Shown here one piece after another: positions 26,921 to 40,500 of a stretch of DNA of 64,000 bases (within the stretch, counting starts at the first letter, position 1; every line of letters starts with the position of its first letter). This stretch comes from Glandiceps talaboti (Eukaryota > Hemichordata > Enteropneusta > Spengelidae), in the NCBI RefSeq assembly GCF_964340395.1, contig NC_135551.1, positions 2,717,001 through 2,781,000 of the forward strand, written 5' to 3'. The notes beneath the pieces are model-generated. The model had not been told where the DNA came from, searched no databases, and saw only the letters and a program-made list of their open reading frames with translations. A program made the translations under genes and the position numbers.

Positions 26921-29009
26921 GTGCATGATGGGAATAGAATAGAATAATTTGATGGTAGTGGTGATTGTTCAACCTGTATTAAAATGGAATAATACTCCTT
27001 AGTAACATTTGTAAACAACTAACTTTGTTCTTTTGTAATGTATGATGGGAATAAAATGGAATAATTTGATGGTAGAATTGTGATTGTCCAACCCTTATTG
27101 TAATGGAATAATCCTTCTCCTTAGTAACATTTGTAAACAACTAACTTTGTTCTATAGCAATGTATTATGGGAATAGAATGTAATCATTTGATGTTAGAAT
27201 GGTGATTGTCCAACGTATATTAAAATGGAATAATGCTCCTTAGTAATGTTTGTAAACAAGTGACTTTATTCTATTGCAGTGCATGATGGGAATAGAATGG
27301 AATAATTTGATGTTAGAATTGTGATTGTTCAACCTATATTAAAATGGAATAATACTCCTTAGTAATGTTTGTAAACAAATGACTTTGTTCTATTGCAATG
27401 TATGATGGGAATAGAATAGAATAATTTGATGGTAGAGTGGTGATTGTTCAACCTATATTAAAATGGAATAATACTCCTTAGTAACATTTGTAAACAAGTG
27501 ACTTTGTTCTATTGCAGTGCATGATGGGAATAGAATAGAATAATTTGAGGGTAGAATGGTGATTATCCAACCTATATTAAAATGGAATAATACTCCTTAG
27601 TAATGTTTGTAAACAAGTGACTTTGTTCTATTGCAGTGCATGATGGGAATAGAATAGAATAATTTGATGGTAGATTGGTGATTATCCAACCTATATTAAA
27701 GTGGAATAATACTCCTTAGTAACATTTGTAAACAACTAACTTTGTTCTTTTGCAATGTATGATTGGAATAAAATAGAATAATTTGATGGTAGAGTGGTGA
27801 TTGTCCAACCCCTATTGTAATGGAATAATCCTTCTCCTTAGTAACATTTGTAAACAACTAACTTTGTTCTATTGCAATGTATGATGGGAATATAATGTAA
27901 TCATTTAATGTTAGAATGGTGATTGTCCAACGTATATTAAAATGGAATAATGCTCCTTAGTAACATTTGTAAACAACTAACTTTGTTCTATTGCAATGTA
28001 TGATGGGAATAGAATGTAATCATTTGATGGTAGAGTGGTGATTGTCCAACCTATATTAAAATGGAATAATACTCCTTAGTAACATTTGTAAACAAGTGTC
28101 TTTATTCTATTGCAGTGCATGATGGGAATAGAATGGAATAATTTAATGTTAGAATTGTGATTGTTCAACCTATATTAAAATGGAATAATACTCTTTAGTA
28201 ACATTTGTAAACAAGTGACTTTGTTCTATTGCAATGTATGATGGAAATAGAATGGAATAATTTGATGGTAGAATGGTGATTGTCCAACCCTTATTGTAAT
28301 AGAATAATCCTTCTCCTTAGTAACATTTGTAAACAACTAACTTTGTTCTTTTGCAATGTATGATGGGAATAGAATGTAATCATTTAATGTTAGAATGGTG
28401 ATTGTCCAACCTGTATTAAAATGGAATAATACTCCTTAGTAACATTTGTAAACAAGTGTCTTTATTCTATTGCAGTGCATGATGGGAATAGAATGGAATA
28501 ATTTGATGTTAGAATTGTGATTGTTCAACCTATATTAAAATGGAATAATGCTCCTTAGTAACGTTTGTAACTTTGTTCTATTGCAGTGCATGATTGGAAT
28601 AGAATAGAATAATTTGATGGTAGAGTGGTGATTGTTCAACCTGTATTAAAATTGAATAATACTCCTTAGTAACATTTGTAAACAACTAACTTTGTTCTAT
28701 TGCAGTGCATGATGGGAATAGAATAGAATAATTTGATGGTAGAGTGGTGATTGTTCAACCTGTATTAAAATTGAATAATACTCCTTAGTAACATTTGTAA
28801 ACAACTAACTTTGTTCTTTTGCAATGTATGATGGGAATAGAATAGAATAATTTGATGGTAGATTGGTGATTATCCAACCTATATTAAAATGGAATAATAC
28901 TCCTTAGTAACATTTGTAAACAAGTGACTTTGTTCTATTGCAATGTATGATGGAAATAGAATGGAATAATTTGATGGTAGAATGGTGATTGTCCAACCCT
29001 TATTGTAAT
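26921..29009 (+). repeat. Satellite, partial third copy of 2.7-kb unit and mixed monomers
   Basis: Satellite continues. The variant ttctatagca at 27150 and the monomers after it match the 2,710-bp unit for several monomers, then order is lost. From about 27,500 to 29,000 monomers are of the same family, but I see only short local duplications. No gene. Confidence 0.8.
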
Positions 29010-31220
29010 AGAATAATCCTTCTCCTTAGTAACATTTGTAAACAACTAACTTTGTTCTTTTGCAATGTATGATGGGAATAGAATGTAATCATTTAATGTT
29101 AGAATGGTGATTGTCCAACGTATATTAAAATGGAATAATGCTCCTTAGTAACGTTTGTAAACAAGTGACTTTATTCTATTGCAGTGCATGATGGGAATAG
29201 AATAGAATAATTTGATGTTAGAATGGTGATTGTCCAACGTATATATTAAAATGTAATAAAACACCTTAGTAACATTTCTAAACAACTAGCTTTGTTCTAT
29301 TGCAATGTATGATGGGAATAGAATGTAATCATTTGATGGTAGAATGGTGATCGTCCAACGTATATTAAAATGGAACAATGCTCCTTAGTAACGTTTGTAA
29401 CTTTGTTCTATTGCAGTGCATGATTGGAATAGAATAGAATAATTTGATGGTAGAGTGGTGATTATCCAACCTATATTAAAAAGGAATAATACTCCTTAGT
29501 AACATTTGTAAACAACTAACTTTTTTCCATTGCAGTGCATGATGGGAATAGAATAGAATAATTTGATGGTAGTGGTGATTGTTCAACCTGTATTAAAATG
29601 GAATAATACTCCTTAGTAACATTTGTAAACAACTAACTTTGTTCTATTGCAGTGCATGATGGGAATAGAATAGAATAATTTGATGGTAGTGGTGATTGTT
29701 CAACCTGTATTAAAATGGAATAATACTCCTTAGTAACATTTGTAAACAACTAACTTTGTTCTTTTGTAATGTATGATGGGAATAAAATGGAATAATTTGA
29801 TGGTAGAGTTGTGATTGTCCAACCCCTATTGTAATGGAATAATCCTTCTCCTTAGTAACATTTGTAAACAACTAACTTTGTTCTTTTGCAATGTATGATG
29901 GGAATAGAATGTAATCATTTAATGTTAGAATGGTGATTGTCCAACGTATATTAAAATGGAATAATGCTCCTTAGTAACGTTTGTAAACAAGTGACTTTAT
30001 TCTATTGCAGTGCATGATGGGAATAGAATAGAATAATTTGATGTTAGAATGGTGATTGTCCAACGTATATATTAAAATGTAATAAAACACCTTAGTAACA
30101 TTTCTAAACAACTAGCTTTGTTCTATTGCAATGTATTATGGGAATAGAATGTAATCATTTGATGGTAGAATGGTGATTGTCCAACCTATATTAAAATGGA
30201 ACAATGCTCCTTAGTAACGTTTGTAACTTTGTTCTATTGCAGTGCATGATTGGAATAGAATAGAATAATTTGATGGTAGAGTGGTGATTATCCAACCTAT
30301 ATTAAAAAGGAATAATACTCCTTAGTAACATTTGTAAACAACTAACTTTGTTCTATTGCAGTGCATGATGGGAATAGAATAGAATAATTTGATGGTAGTG
30401 GTGATTGTTCAACCTGTATTAAAATGGAATAATACTCCTTAGTAACATTTGTAAACAACTAACTTTGTTCTATTGCAGTGCATGATGGGAATAGAATAGA
30501 ATAATTTGATGGTAGTGGTGATTGTTCAACCTGTATTAAAATGGAATAATACTCCTTAGTAACATTTGTAAACAACTAACTTTGTTCTTTTGTAATGTAT
30601 GATGGGAATAAAATGGAATAATTTGATGGTAGAGTTGTGATTGTCCAACCCCTATTGTAATGGAATAATTCTTCTCCTTAGTAACATTTGTAAACAACTA
30701 ACTTTGTTCTTTTGCAATGTATGATGGGAATAGAATGTAATCATTTAATGTTAGAATGGTGATTGTCCAACGTATATTAAAATGGAATAATGCTCCTTAG
30801 TAACGTTTGTAAACAAGTGACTTTATTCTATTGCAGTGCATGATGGGAATAGAATAGAATAATTTGATGTTAGAATGGTGATTGTCCAACGTATATATTA
30901 AAATGTAATAAAACACCTTAGTAACATTTCTAAACAACTAGCTTTGTTCTATTGCAATGTATTATGGGAATAGAATGTAATCATTTGATGGTAGAATGGT
31001 GATTGTCCAACCTATATTAAAATGGAACAATGCTCCTTAGTAACGTTTGTAACTTTGTTCTATTGCAGTGCATGATTGGAATAGAATAGAATAATTTGAT
31101 GGTAGAGTGGTGATTATCCAACCTATATTAAAAAGGAATAATACTCCTTAGTAACATTTGTAAACAACTAACTTTGTTCTATTGCAGTGCATGATGGGAA
31201 TAGAATAGAATAATTTGATG
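29010..31220 (+). repeat. 826-bp higher-order repeat, ~2.7 copies
   Basis: The unusual monomer junction acaccttagtaacatttcta occurs at 29261, 30087 and 30913, exactly 826 bp apart, and its neighbours repeat with it. The 826-bp unit is about seven monomers. The third copy diverges near 31220, where a gtagtggtg monomer is replaced by a gtagagttg monomer. Confidence 0.9.
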
Positions 31221-34200
31221 GTAGAGTTGTGATTGTCCAACCCCTATTGTAATGGAATAATCCTTCTCCTTAGTAACATTTGTAAACAACTAACTTTGTT
31301 CTATTGCAATGTATGATGGGAATAGAATGTAATCATTTAATGTTAGAATGGTGATTGTCCAACGTATATTAAAATGGAATAATGCTCCTTAGTAACGTTT
31401 GTAACTTTGTTCTATTGCAGTGCATGTTTGGAATAGAATAGAATAATTTGATGGTAGAGTGGTGATTATCCAACCTATATTAAAAAGGAATAATACTCCT
31501 TAGTAACATTTGTAAACAACTAACTTTGTTCTTTTGTAATGTATGATGGGAATAAAATGGAATAATTTGATGGTAGAATTGTGATTGTCCAACCCTTATT
31601 GTAATGGAATAATCCTTCTCCTTAGTAACATTTGTAAACAACTAACTTTGTTCTATAGCAATGTATTATGGGAATAGAATGTAATCATTTGATGTTAGAA
31701 TGGTGATTGTCCAACGTATATTAAAATGGAATAATGCTCCTTAGTAATGTTTGTAAACAAGTGACTTTATTCTATTGCAGTGCATGATGGGAATAGAATG
31801 GAATAATTTGATGTTAGAATTGTGATTGTTCAACCTATATTAAAATGGAATAATACTCCTTAGTAATGTTTGTAAACAAATGACTTTGTTCTATTGCAAT
31901 GTATGATGGGAATAGAATAGAATAATTTGATGGTAGAGTGGTGATTGTTCAAGCTATATTAAAATGGAATAATACTCCTTAGAAACGTTTGTAAATAATT
32001 GACTTTGTTCTATTGCAGTGCATGATGGGAATAGAATGGAATAATTTGAGTTTAGAATGGTGATTATCCAACCTATATTAAAATGGAATAATACTCCTTA
32101 GTAATGTTTGTAAACAAGTGACTTTGTTCTATTGCAGTGCATGATGGGAATAGAATAGAATAATTTGATGGTAGATTGGTGATTATCCAACCTATATTAA
32201 AGTGGAATAATACTCCTTAGTAATGTTTGTAAACAACTAACTTTGTTCTTTTGCAATGTATGATTGGAATAAAATGGAATAATTTGATGGTAGAGTGGTG
32301 ATTGTCCAACCCTTATTGTAATGGAATAATCCTTCTCCTTAGTAACATTTGTAAACAACTAACTTTGTTCTATTGCAATGTATAATGGGAATAGAATAGA
32401 ATAATTTGAGGGTAGAGTGGTGATTGTCCAACCCTTATTGTAATGGAATAATTCTTCTTCTTAGTAACATTTGTAAACAACTAACTTTGTTCTATTGCAA
32501 TGTATTATGGGAATAGAATGTAATCATTTGATGTTAGAATGGTGATTGTCCAACGTATATTAAAATGGAATAATGCTCCTTAGTAACATTTGTAAACAAG
32601 TGTCTTTATTCTATTGCAGTGCATGATGGGAATAGAATGGAATAATTTGATGTTAGAATTGTGATTGTTCAACCTATATTAAAATGGAATAATACTCTTT
32701 AGTAACATTTGTAAACAAGTGACTTTGTTCTATTGCAATGAATGGTTGGAATAGAATAGAATAATTTGATGGTAGAGTGGTGATTGTCCAACCTAAATTA
32801 AAATGGAATAATACTCCTTAGTAACATTTGTAAACAAGTGACTTTGTTCTATTGCAATGTATGATGGGAATAGAATAGAATAATTTGATGGTAGAGTGGT
32901 GATTGTTCAACCTGTATTAAAATTGAACAATACTCCTTAGTAACATTTGTAAACAAGTGACTTTGTTCTATTGCAATGTATGATGGGAATAGAATGGAAT
33001 AATTTGATGGTAGAATGGTGATTATCCAACCTGTATTAAAATGGAATAATACTCCTTAGTAACATTTGTAAACAACTAACTTTGTTCTTTTGTAATGTAT
33101 GATGGGAATAGAATAGAATAAATTGATGGTAGAGTGGTGATTGTCCAACCCTTATTGTAATAGAATAATCCTTCTCCTTAGTAACATTTGTAAACAACTA
33201 ACTTTATTCTTTTGCAATGTATGATGGGAATAGAATGTAATCATTTAATGTTAGAATGGTGATTGTCCAACGTATATTAAAATGGAATAATGCTCCTTAG
33301 TAACATTTGTAACTTTGTTCTTTTGCAATGTATGATGGGAATAAAATGGAATAATTTGATGGTAGAATTGTGATTGTCCAACCCTTATTGTAATGGAATA
33401 ATCCTTCTCCTTAGTAACATTTGTAAACAACTAACTTTGTTCTATTGCAATGTATGATGGGAATAGAATAGAATAATTTGATGGTAGAATGGTGATTGTT
33501 CAACCTATATTAAAATGGAATAATACTCCTTAGTAATGTTTGTAAACAAGTGACTTTGTTCTATTGCAATGTATGATGGGAATAGAATAGAATAATGTGA
33601 TGGTAGAATGGTGATCGTTCAACCTATATTAAAATGGAATAATTCTCCTTAGTAACGTTTGTAAACAAGTGACTTTGTTCTATTGTAGTGCATGATGGGA
33701 ATAGAATAGAATAATTTGATGGTAGAGTTGTGATTGTCCAACCTATATTAAAATGGAATGACACTCCTTAGTAACGTTTGTAAATAATTGACTTTGTTCT
33801 ATTGCAGTGCATGATGGGAATATAATAGAATAATTTGATGGTAGAATGGTGATTATCCAACCTATATTAAAATGGAATAATACTCCTTAGTAACATTTGT
33901 AAACAACTAACTTTGTTCTATTGCAATGCATGATGGGAATAGAATAGAATAATTTGATGGTAGAGTGGTGATTATCCAACCTATATTAAAGTGGAATAAT
34001 ACTCCTTAGTAATGTTTGTAAACAAATGACTTTGTTCTATTGCAATGTATGATGGGAATAGAATAGAATAATTTCATGGTAGAATGGTGATTATCCAGCC
34101 TATATTAAAATGGAATAATACTCCTTAGTATCATTTGTAAACAACTAACTTTGTTCTTTTGTAATGTATGATGGGAATAAAATGGAATAATTTGATCGTA

Positions 34201-37200
34201 GAGTGGTGATTGTCCAACCCCTATTGTAATGGAATAATCCTTCTGCTTAGTAACATTTGTAAACAACTAACTTTGTTCTATTGCAATGTATGATGGGAAT
34301 AGAATGTAATCATTTGACGGTAGAGTGGTGATTGTCCAACGAATATTAAAATGGAATAATGCTCCTTAGTAACATTTGTAAATAATTGACTTTGTTCTAT
34401 TGCAGTGCATGATGGGAATAGAATAGAATAATTTGATGGTAGAATGGTGATTATCCAGCCTATATTAAAAAGGAATAATACTCCTTAGTAACATTTGTAA
34501 ACAACTAACTTTGTTCTTTTGTAATGTATGATGGGAATAAAATGGAATAATTTGATGGTAGAATTGTGATTGTCCAACCCTTATTGTAATGGAATAATCC
34601 TTCTCCTTAGTAACATTTGTAAACAACTAACTTTGTTCTATAGCAATGTATTATGGGAATAGAATGTAATCATTTGATGTTAGAATGGTGATTGTCCAAC
34701 GTATATTAAAATGGAATAATGCTCCTTAGTAATGTTTGTAAACAAGTGACTTTATTCTATTGCAGTGCATGATGGGAATAGAATGGAATAATTTGATGTT
34801 AGAATTGTGATTGTTCAACCTATATTAAAATGGAATAATACTCCTTAGTAATGTTTGTAAACAAATGACTTTGTTCTATTGCAATGTATGATGGGAATAG
34901 AATAGAATAATTTGATGGTAGAGTGGTGATTGTTCAAGCTATATTAAAATGGAATAATACTCCTTAGAAACGTTTGTAAATAATTGACTTTGTTCTATTG
35001 CAGTGCATGATGGGAATAGAATGGAATAATTTGAGTTTAGAATGGTGATTATCCAACCTATATTAAAATGGAATAATACTCCTTAGTAATGTTTGTAAAC
35101 AAGTGACTTTGTTCTATTGCAGTGCATGATGGGAATAGAATAGAATAATTTGATGGTAGATTGGTGATTATCCAACCTATATTAAAGTGGAATAATACTC
35201 CTTAGTAATGTTTGTAAACAACTAACTTTGTTCTTTTGCAATGTATGATTGGAATAAAATGGAATAATTTGATGGTAGAGTGGTGATTGTCCAACCCTTA
35301 TTGTAATGGAATAATCCTTCTCCTTAGTAACATTTGTAAACAACTAACTTTGTTCTATTGCAATGTATAATGGGAATAGAATAGAATAATTTGAGGGTAG
35401 AGTGGTGATTGTCCAACCCTTATTGTAATGGAATAATTCTTCTTCTTAGTAACATTTGTAAACAACTAACTTTGTTCTATTGCAATGTATTATGGGAATA
35501 GAATGTAATCATTTGATGTTAGAATGGTGATTGTCCAACGTATATTAAAATGGAATAATGCTCCTTAGTAACATTTGTAAACAAGTGTCTTTATTCTATT
35601 GCAGTGCATGATGGGAATAGAATGGAATAATTTGATGTTAGAATTGTGATTGTTCAACCTATATTAAAATGGAATAATACTCTTTAGTAACATTTGTAAA
35701 CAAGTGACTTTGTTCTATTGCAATGAATGGTTGGAATAGAATAGAATAATTTGATGGTAGAGTGGTGATTGTCCAACCTAAATTAAAATGGAATAATACT
35801 CCTTAGTAACATTTGTAAACAAGTGACTTTGTTCTATTGCAATGTATGATGGGAATAGAATAGAATAATTTGATGGTAGAGTGGTGATTGTTCAACCTGT
35901 ATTAAAATTGAACAATACTCCTTAGTAACATTTGTAAACAAGTGACTTTGTTCTATTGCAATGTATGATGGGAATAGAATGGAATAATTTGATGGTAGAA
36001 TGGTGATTATCCAACCTGTATTAAAATGGAATAATACTCCTTAGTAACATTTGTAAACAACTAACTTTGTTCTTTTGTAATGTATGATGGGAATAGAATA
36101 GAATAAATTGATGGTAGAGTGGTGATTGTCCAACCCTTATTGTAATAGAATAATCCTTCTCCTTAGTAACATTTGTAAACAACTAACTTTATTCTTTTGC
36201 AATGTATGATGGGAATAGAATGTAATCATTTAATGTTAGAATGGTGATTGTCCAACGTATATTAAAATGGAATAATGCTCCTTAGTAACATTTGTAACTT
36301 TGTTCTTTTGCAATGTATGATGGGAATAAAATGGAATAATTTGATGGTAGAATTGTGATTGTCCAACCCTTATTGTAATGGAATAATCCTTCTCCTTAGT
36401 AACATTTGTAAACAACTAACTTTGTTCTATTGCAATGTATGATGGGAATAGAATAGAATAATTTGATGGTAGAATGGTGATTGTTCAACCTATATTAAAA
36501 TGGAATAATACTCCTTAGTAATGTTTGTAAACAAGTGACTTTGTTCTATTGCAATGTATGATGGGAATAGAATAGAATAATGTGATGGTAGAATGGTGAT
36601 CGTTCAACCTATATTAAAATGGAATAATTCTCCTTAGTAACGTTTGTAAACAAGTGACTTTGTTCTATTGTAGTGCATGATGGGAATAGAATAGAATAAT
36701 TTGATGGTAGAGTTGTGATTGTCCAACCTATATTAAAATGGAATGACACTCCTTAGTAACGTTTGTAAATAATTGACTTTGTTCTATTGCAGTGCATGAT
36801 GGGAATATAATAGAATAATTTGATGGTAGAATGGTGATTATCCAACCTATATTAAAATGGAATAATACTCCTTAGTAACATTTGTAAACAACTAACTTTG
36901 TTCTATTGCAATGCATGATGGGAATAGAATAGAATAATTTGATGGTAGAGTGGTGATTATCCAACCTATATTAAAGTGGAATAATACTCCTTAGTAATGT
37001 TTGTAAACAAATGACTTTGTTCTATTGCAATGTATGATGGGAATAGAATAGAATAATTTCATGGTAGAATGGTGATTATCCAGCCTATATTAAAATGGAA
37101 TAATACTCCTTAGTATCATTTGTAAACAACTAACTTTGTTCTTTTGTAATGTATGATGGGAATAAAATGGAATAATTTGATCGTAGAGTGGTGATTGTCC

Positions 37201-37540
37201 AACCCCTATTGTAATGGAATAATCCTTCTGCTTAGTAACATTTGTAAACAACTAACTTTGTTCTATTGCAATGTATGATGGGAATAGAATGTAATCATTT
37301 GACGGTAGAGTGGTGATTGTCCAACGAATATTAAAATGGAATAATGCTCCTTAGTAACATTTGTAAATAATTGACTTTGTTCTATTGCAGTGCATGATGG
37401 GAATAGAATAGAATAATTTGATGGTAGAATGGTGATTATCCAGCCTATATTAAAATGGAATAATACTCCTTAGTATCATTTGTAAACAACTAACTTTGTT
37501 CTTTTGTAATGTATGATGGGAATAAAATGGAATAATTTGA
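29340..37540 (+). repeat. ~8.2-kb higher-order repeat, copy 1
   Basis: This stretch is repeated from about 37540 with an offset of 8,204 bp at its left end (the rare ttttttccat variant at 29521 recurs at 37725). Further right the offset becomes 8,562 (ttctatagca at 31651 and 40213), so copy 2 has 358 bp extra, about three monomers. It includes the 826-bp repeats on the left and two 2,985-bp units on the right. Confidence 0.85.
31500..37470 (+). repeat. 2,985-bp higher-order repeat, two tandem copies
   Basis: Diagnostic variants recur at a constant 2,985-bp offset: ttctatagca at 31651 and 34636, and gaatgacact at 33756 and 36741. A third copy of the same unit is in the next 8-kb block (ttctatagca at 40213, gaatgacact at 42318, both 5,577 bp from the second copy). 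Confidence 0.92.
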
Positions 37541-40500
37541 TGGTAGAATGGTGATCGTCCAACGTATATTAAAATGGAACAATGCTCCTTAGTAACGTTT
37601 GTAACTTTGTTCTATTGCAGTGCATGATTGGAATAGAATAGAATAATTTGATGGTAGAGTGGTGATTATCCAACCTATATTAAAAAGGAATAATACTCCT
37701 TAGTAACATTTGTAAACAACTAACTTTTTTCCATTGCAGTGCATGATGGGAATAGAATAGAATAATTTGATGGTAGTGGTGATTGTTCAACCTGTATTAA
37801 AATGGAATAATACTCCTTAGTAACATTTGTAAACAACTAACTTTGTTCTATTGCAGTGCATGATGGGAATAGAATAGAATAATTTGATGGTAGTGGTGAT
37901 TGTTCAACCTGTATTAAAATGGAATAATACTCCTTAGTAACATTTGTAAACAACTAACTTTGTTCTTTTGTAATGTATGATGGGAATAAAATGGAATAAT
38001 TTGATGGTAGAGTTGTGATTGTCCAACCCCTATTGTAATGGAATAATCCTTCTCCTTAGTAACATTTGTAAACAACTAACTTTGTTCTTTTGCAATGTAT
38101 GATGGGAATAGAATGTAATCATTTAATGTTAGAATGGTGATTGTCCAACGTATATTAAAATGGAATAATGCTCCTTAGTAACGTTTGTAAACAAGTGACT
38201 TTATTCTATTGCAGTGCATGATGGGAATAGAATAGAATAATTTGATGTTAGAATGGTGATTGTCCAACGTATATATTAAAATGTAATAAAACACCTTAGT
38301 AACATTTCTAAACAACTAGCTTTGTTCTATTGCAATGTATTATGGGAATAGAATGTAATCATTTGATGGTAGAATGGTGATTGTCCAACCTATATTAAAA
38401 TGGAATAATACTCCTTAGTAACATTTGTAAACAACTAACTTTGTTCTATTGCAGTGCATGATGGGAATAGAATAGAATAATTTGATGGTAGTGGTGATTG
38501 TTCAACCTGTATTAAAATGGAATAATACTCCTTAGTAACATTTGTAAACAACTAACTTTGTTCTTTTGTAATGTATGATGGGAATAAAATGGAATAATTT
38601 GATGGTAGAGTTGTGATTGTCCAACCCCTATTGTAATGGAATAATCCTTCTCCTTAGTAACATTTGTAAACAACTAACTTTGTTCTTTTGCAATGTATGA
38701 TGGGAATAGAATGTAATCATTTAATGTTAGAATGGTGATTGTCCAACGTATATTAAAATGGAATAATGCTCCTTAGTAACGTTTGTAACTTTGTTCTATT
38801 GCAGTGCATGATTGGAATAGAATAGAATAATTTGATGGTAGAGTGGTGATTATCCAACCTATATTAAAAAGGAATAATACTCCTTAGTAACATTTGTAAA
38901 CAACTAACTTTGTTCTATTGCAGTGCATGATGGGAATAGAATAGAATAATTTGATGGTAGTGGTGATTGTTCAACCTGTATTAAAATGGAATAATACTCC
39001 TTAGTAACATTTGTAAACAACTAACTTTGTTCTATTGCAGTGCATGATGGGAATAGAATAGAATAATTTGATGGTAGTGGTGATTGTTCAACCTGTATTA
39101 AAATGGAATAACACTCCTTAGTAACATTTGTAAACAACTAACTTTGTTCTTTTGTAATGTATGATAGGAATAAAATGGAATAATTTGATGGTAGAGTTGT
39201 GATTGTCCAACCCCTATTGTAATGGAATAATCCTTCTCCTTAGTAACATTTGTAAACAACTAACTTTGTTCTTTTGCAATGTATGATGGGAATAGAATGT
39301 AATCATTTAATGTTAGAATGGTGATTGTCCAACGTATATTAAAATGGAATAATGCTCCTTAGTAACGTTTGTAAACAAGTGACTTTATTCTATTGCAGTG
39401 CATGATGGGAATAGAATAGAATAATTTGATGTTAGAATGGTGATTGTCCAACGTATATATTAAAATGTAATAAAACACCTTAGTAACATTTCTAAACAAC
39501 TAGCTTTGTTCTATTGCAATGTATTATGGGAATAGAATGTAATCATTTGATGGTAGAATGGTGATTGTCCAACCTATATTAAAATGGAACAATGCTCCTT
39601 AGTAACGTTTGTAACTTTGTTCTATTGCAGTGCATGATTGGAATAGAATAGAATAATTTGATGGTAGAGTGGTGATTATCCAACCTATATTAAAAAGGAA
39701 TAATACTCCTTAGTAACATTTGTAAACAACTAACTTTGTTCTATTGCAGTGCATGATGGGAATAGAATAGAATAATTTGATGGTAGAGTTGTGATTGTCC
39801 AACCCCTATTGTAATGGAATAATCCTTCTCCTTAGTAACATTTGTAAACAACTAACTTTGTTCTATTGCAATGTATGATGGGAATAGAATGTAATCATTT
39901 AATGTTAGAATGGTGATTGTCCAACGTATATTAAAATGGAATAATGCTCCTTAGTAACGTTTGTAACTTTGTTCTATTGCAGTGCATGTTTGGAATAGAA
40001 TAGAATAATTTGATGGTAGAGTGGTGATTATCCAACCTATATTAAAAAGGAATAATACTCCTTAGTAACATTTGTAAACAACTAACTTTGTTCTTTTGTA
40101 ATGTATGATGGGAATAAAATGGAATAATTTGATGGTAGAATTGTGATTGTCCAACCCTTATTGTAATGGAATAATCCTTCTCCTTAGTAACATTTGTAAA
40201 CAACTAACTTTGTTCTATAGCAATGTATTATGGGAATAGAATGTAATCATTTGATGTTAGAATGGTGATTGTCCAACGTATATTAAAATGGAATAATGCT
40301 CCTTAGTAATGTTTGTAAACAAGTGACTTTATTCTATTGCAGTGCATGATGGGAATAGAATGGAATAATTTGATGTTAGAATTGTGATTGTTCAACCTAT
40401 ATTAAAATGGAATAATACTCCTTAGTAATGTTTGTAAACAAATGACTTTGTTCTATTGCAATGTATGATGGGAATAGAATAGAATAATTTGATGGTAGAG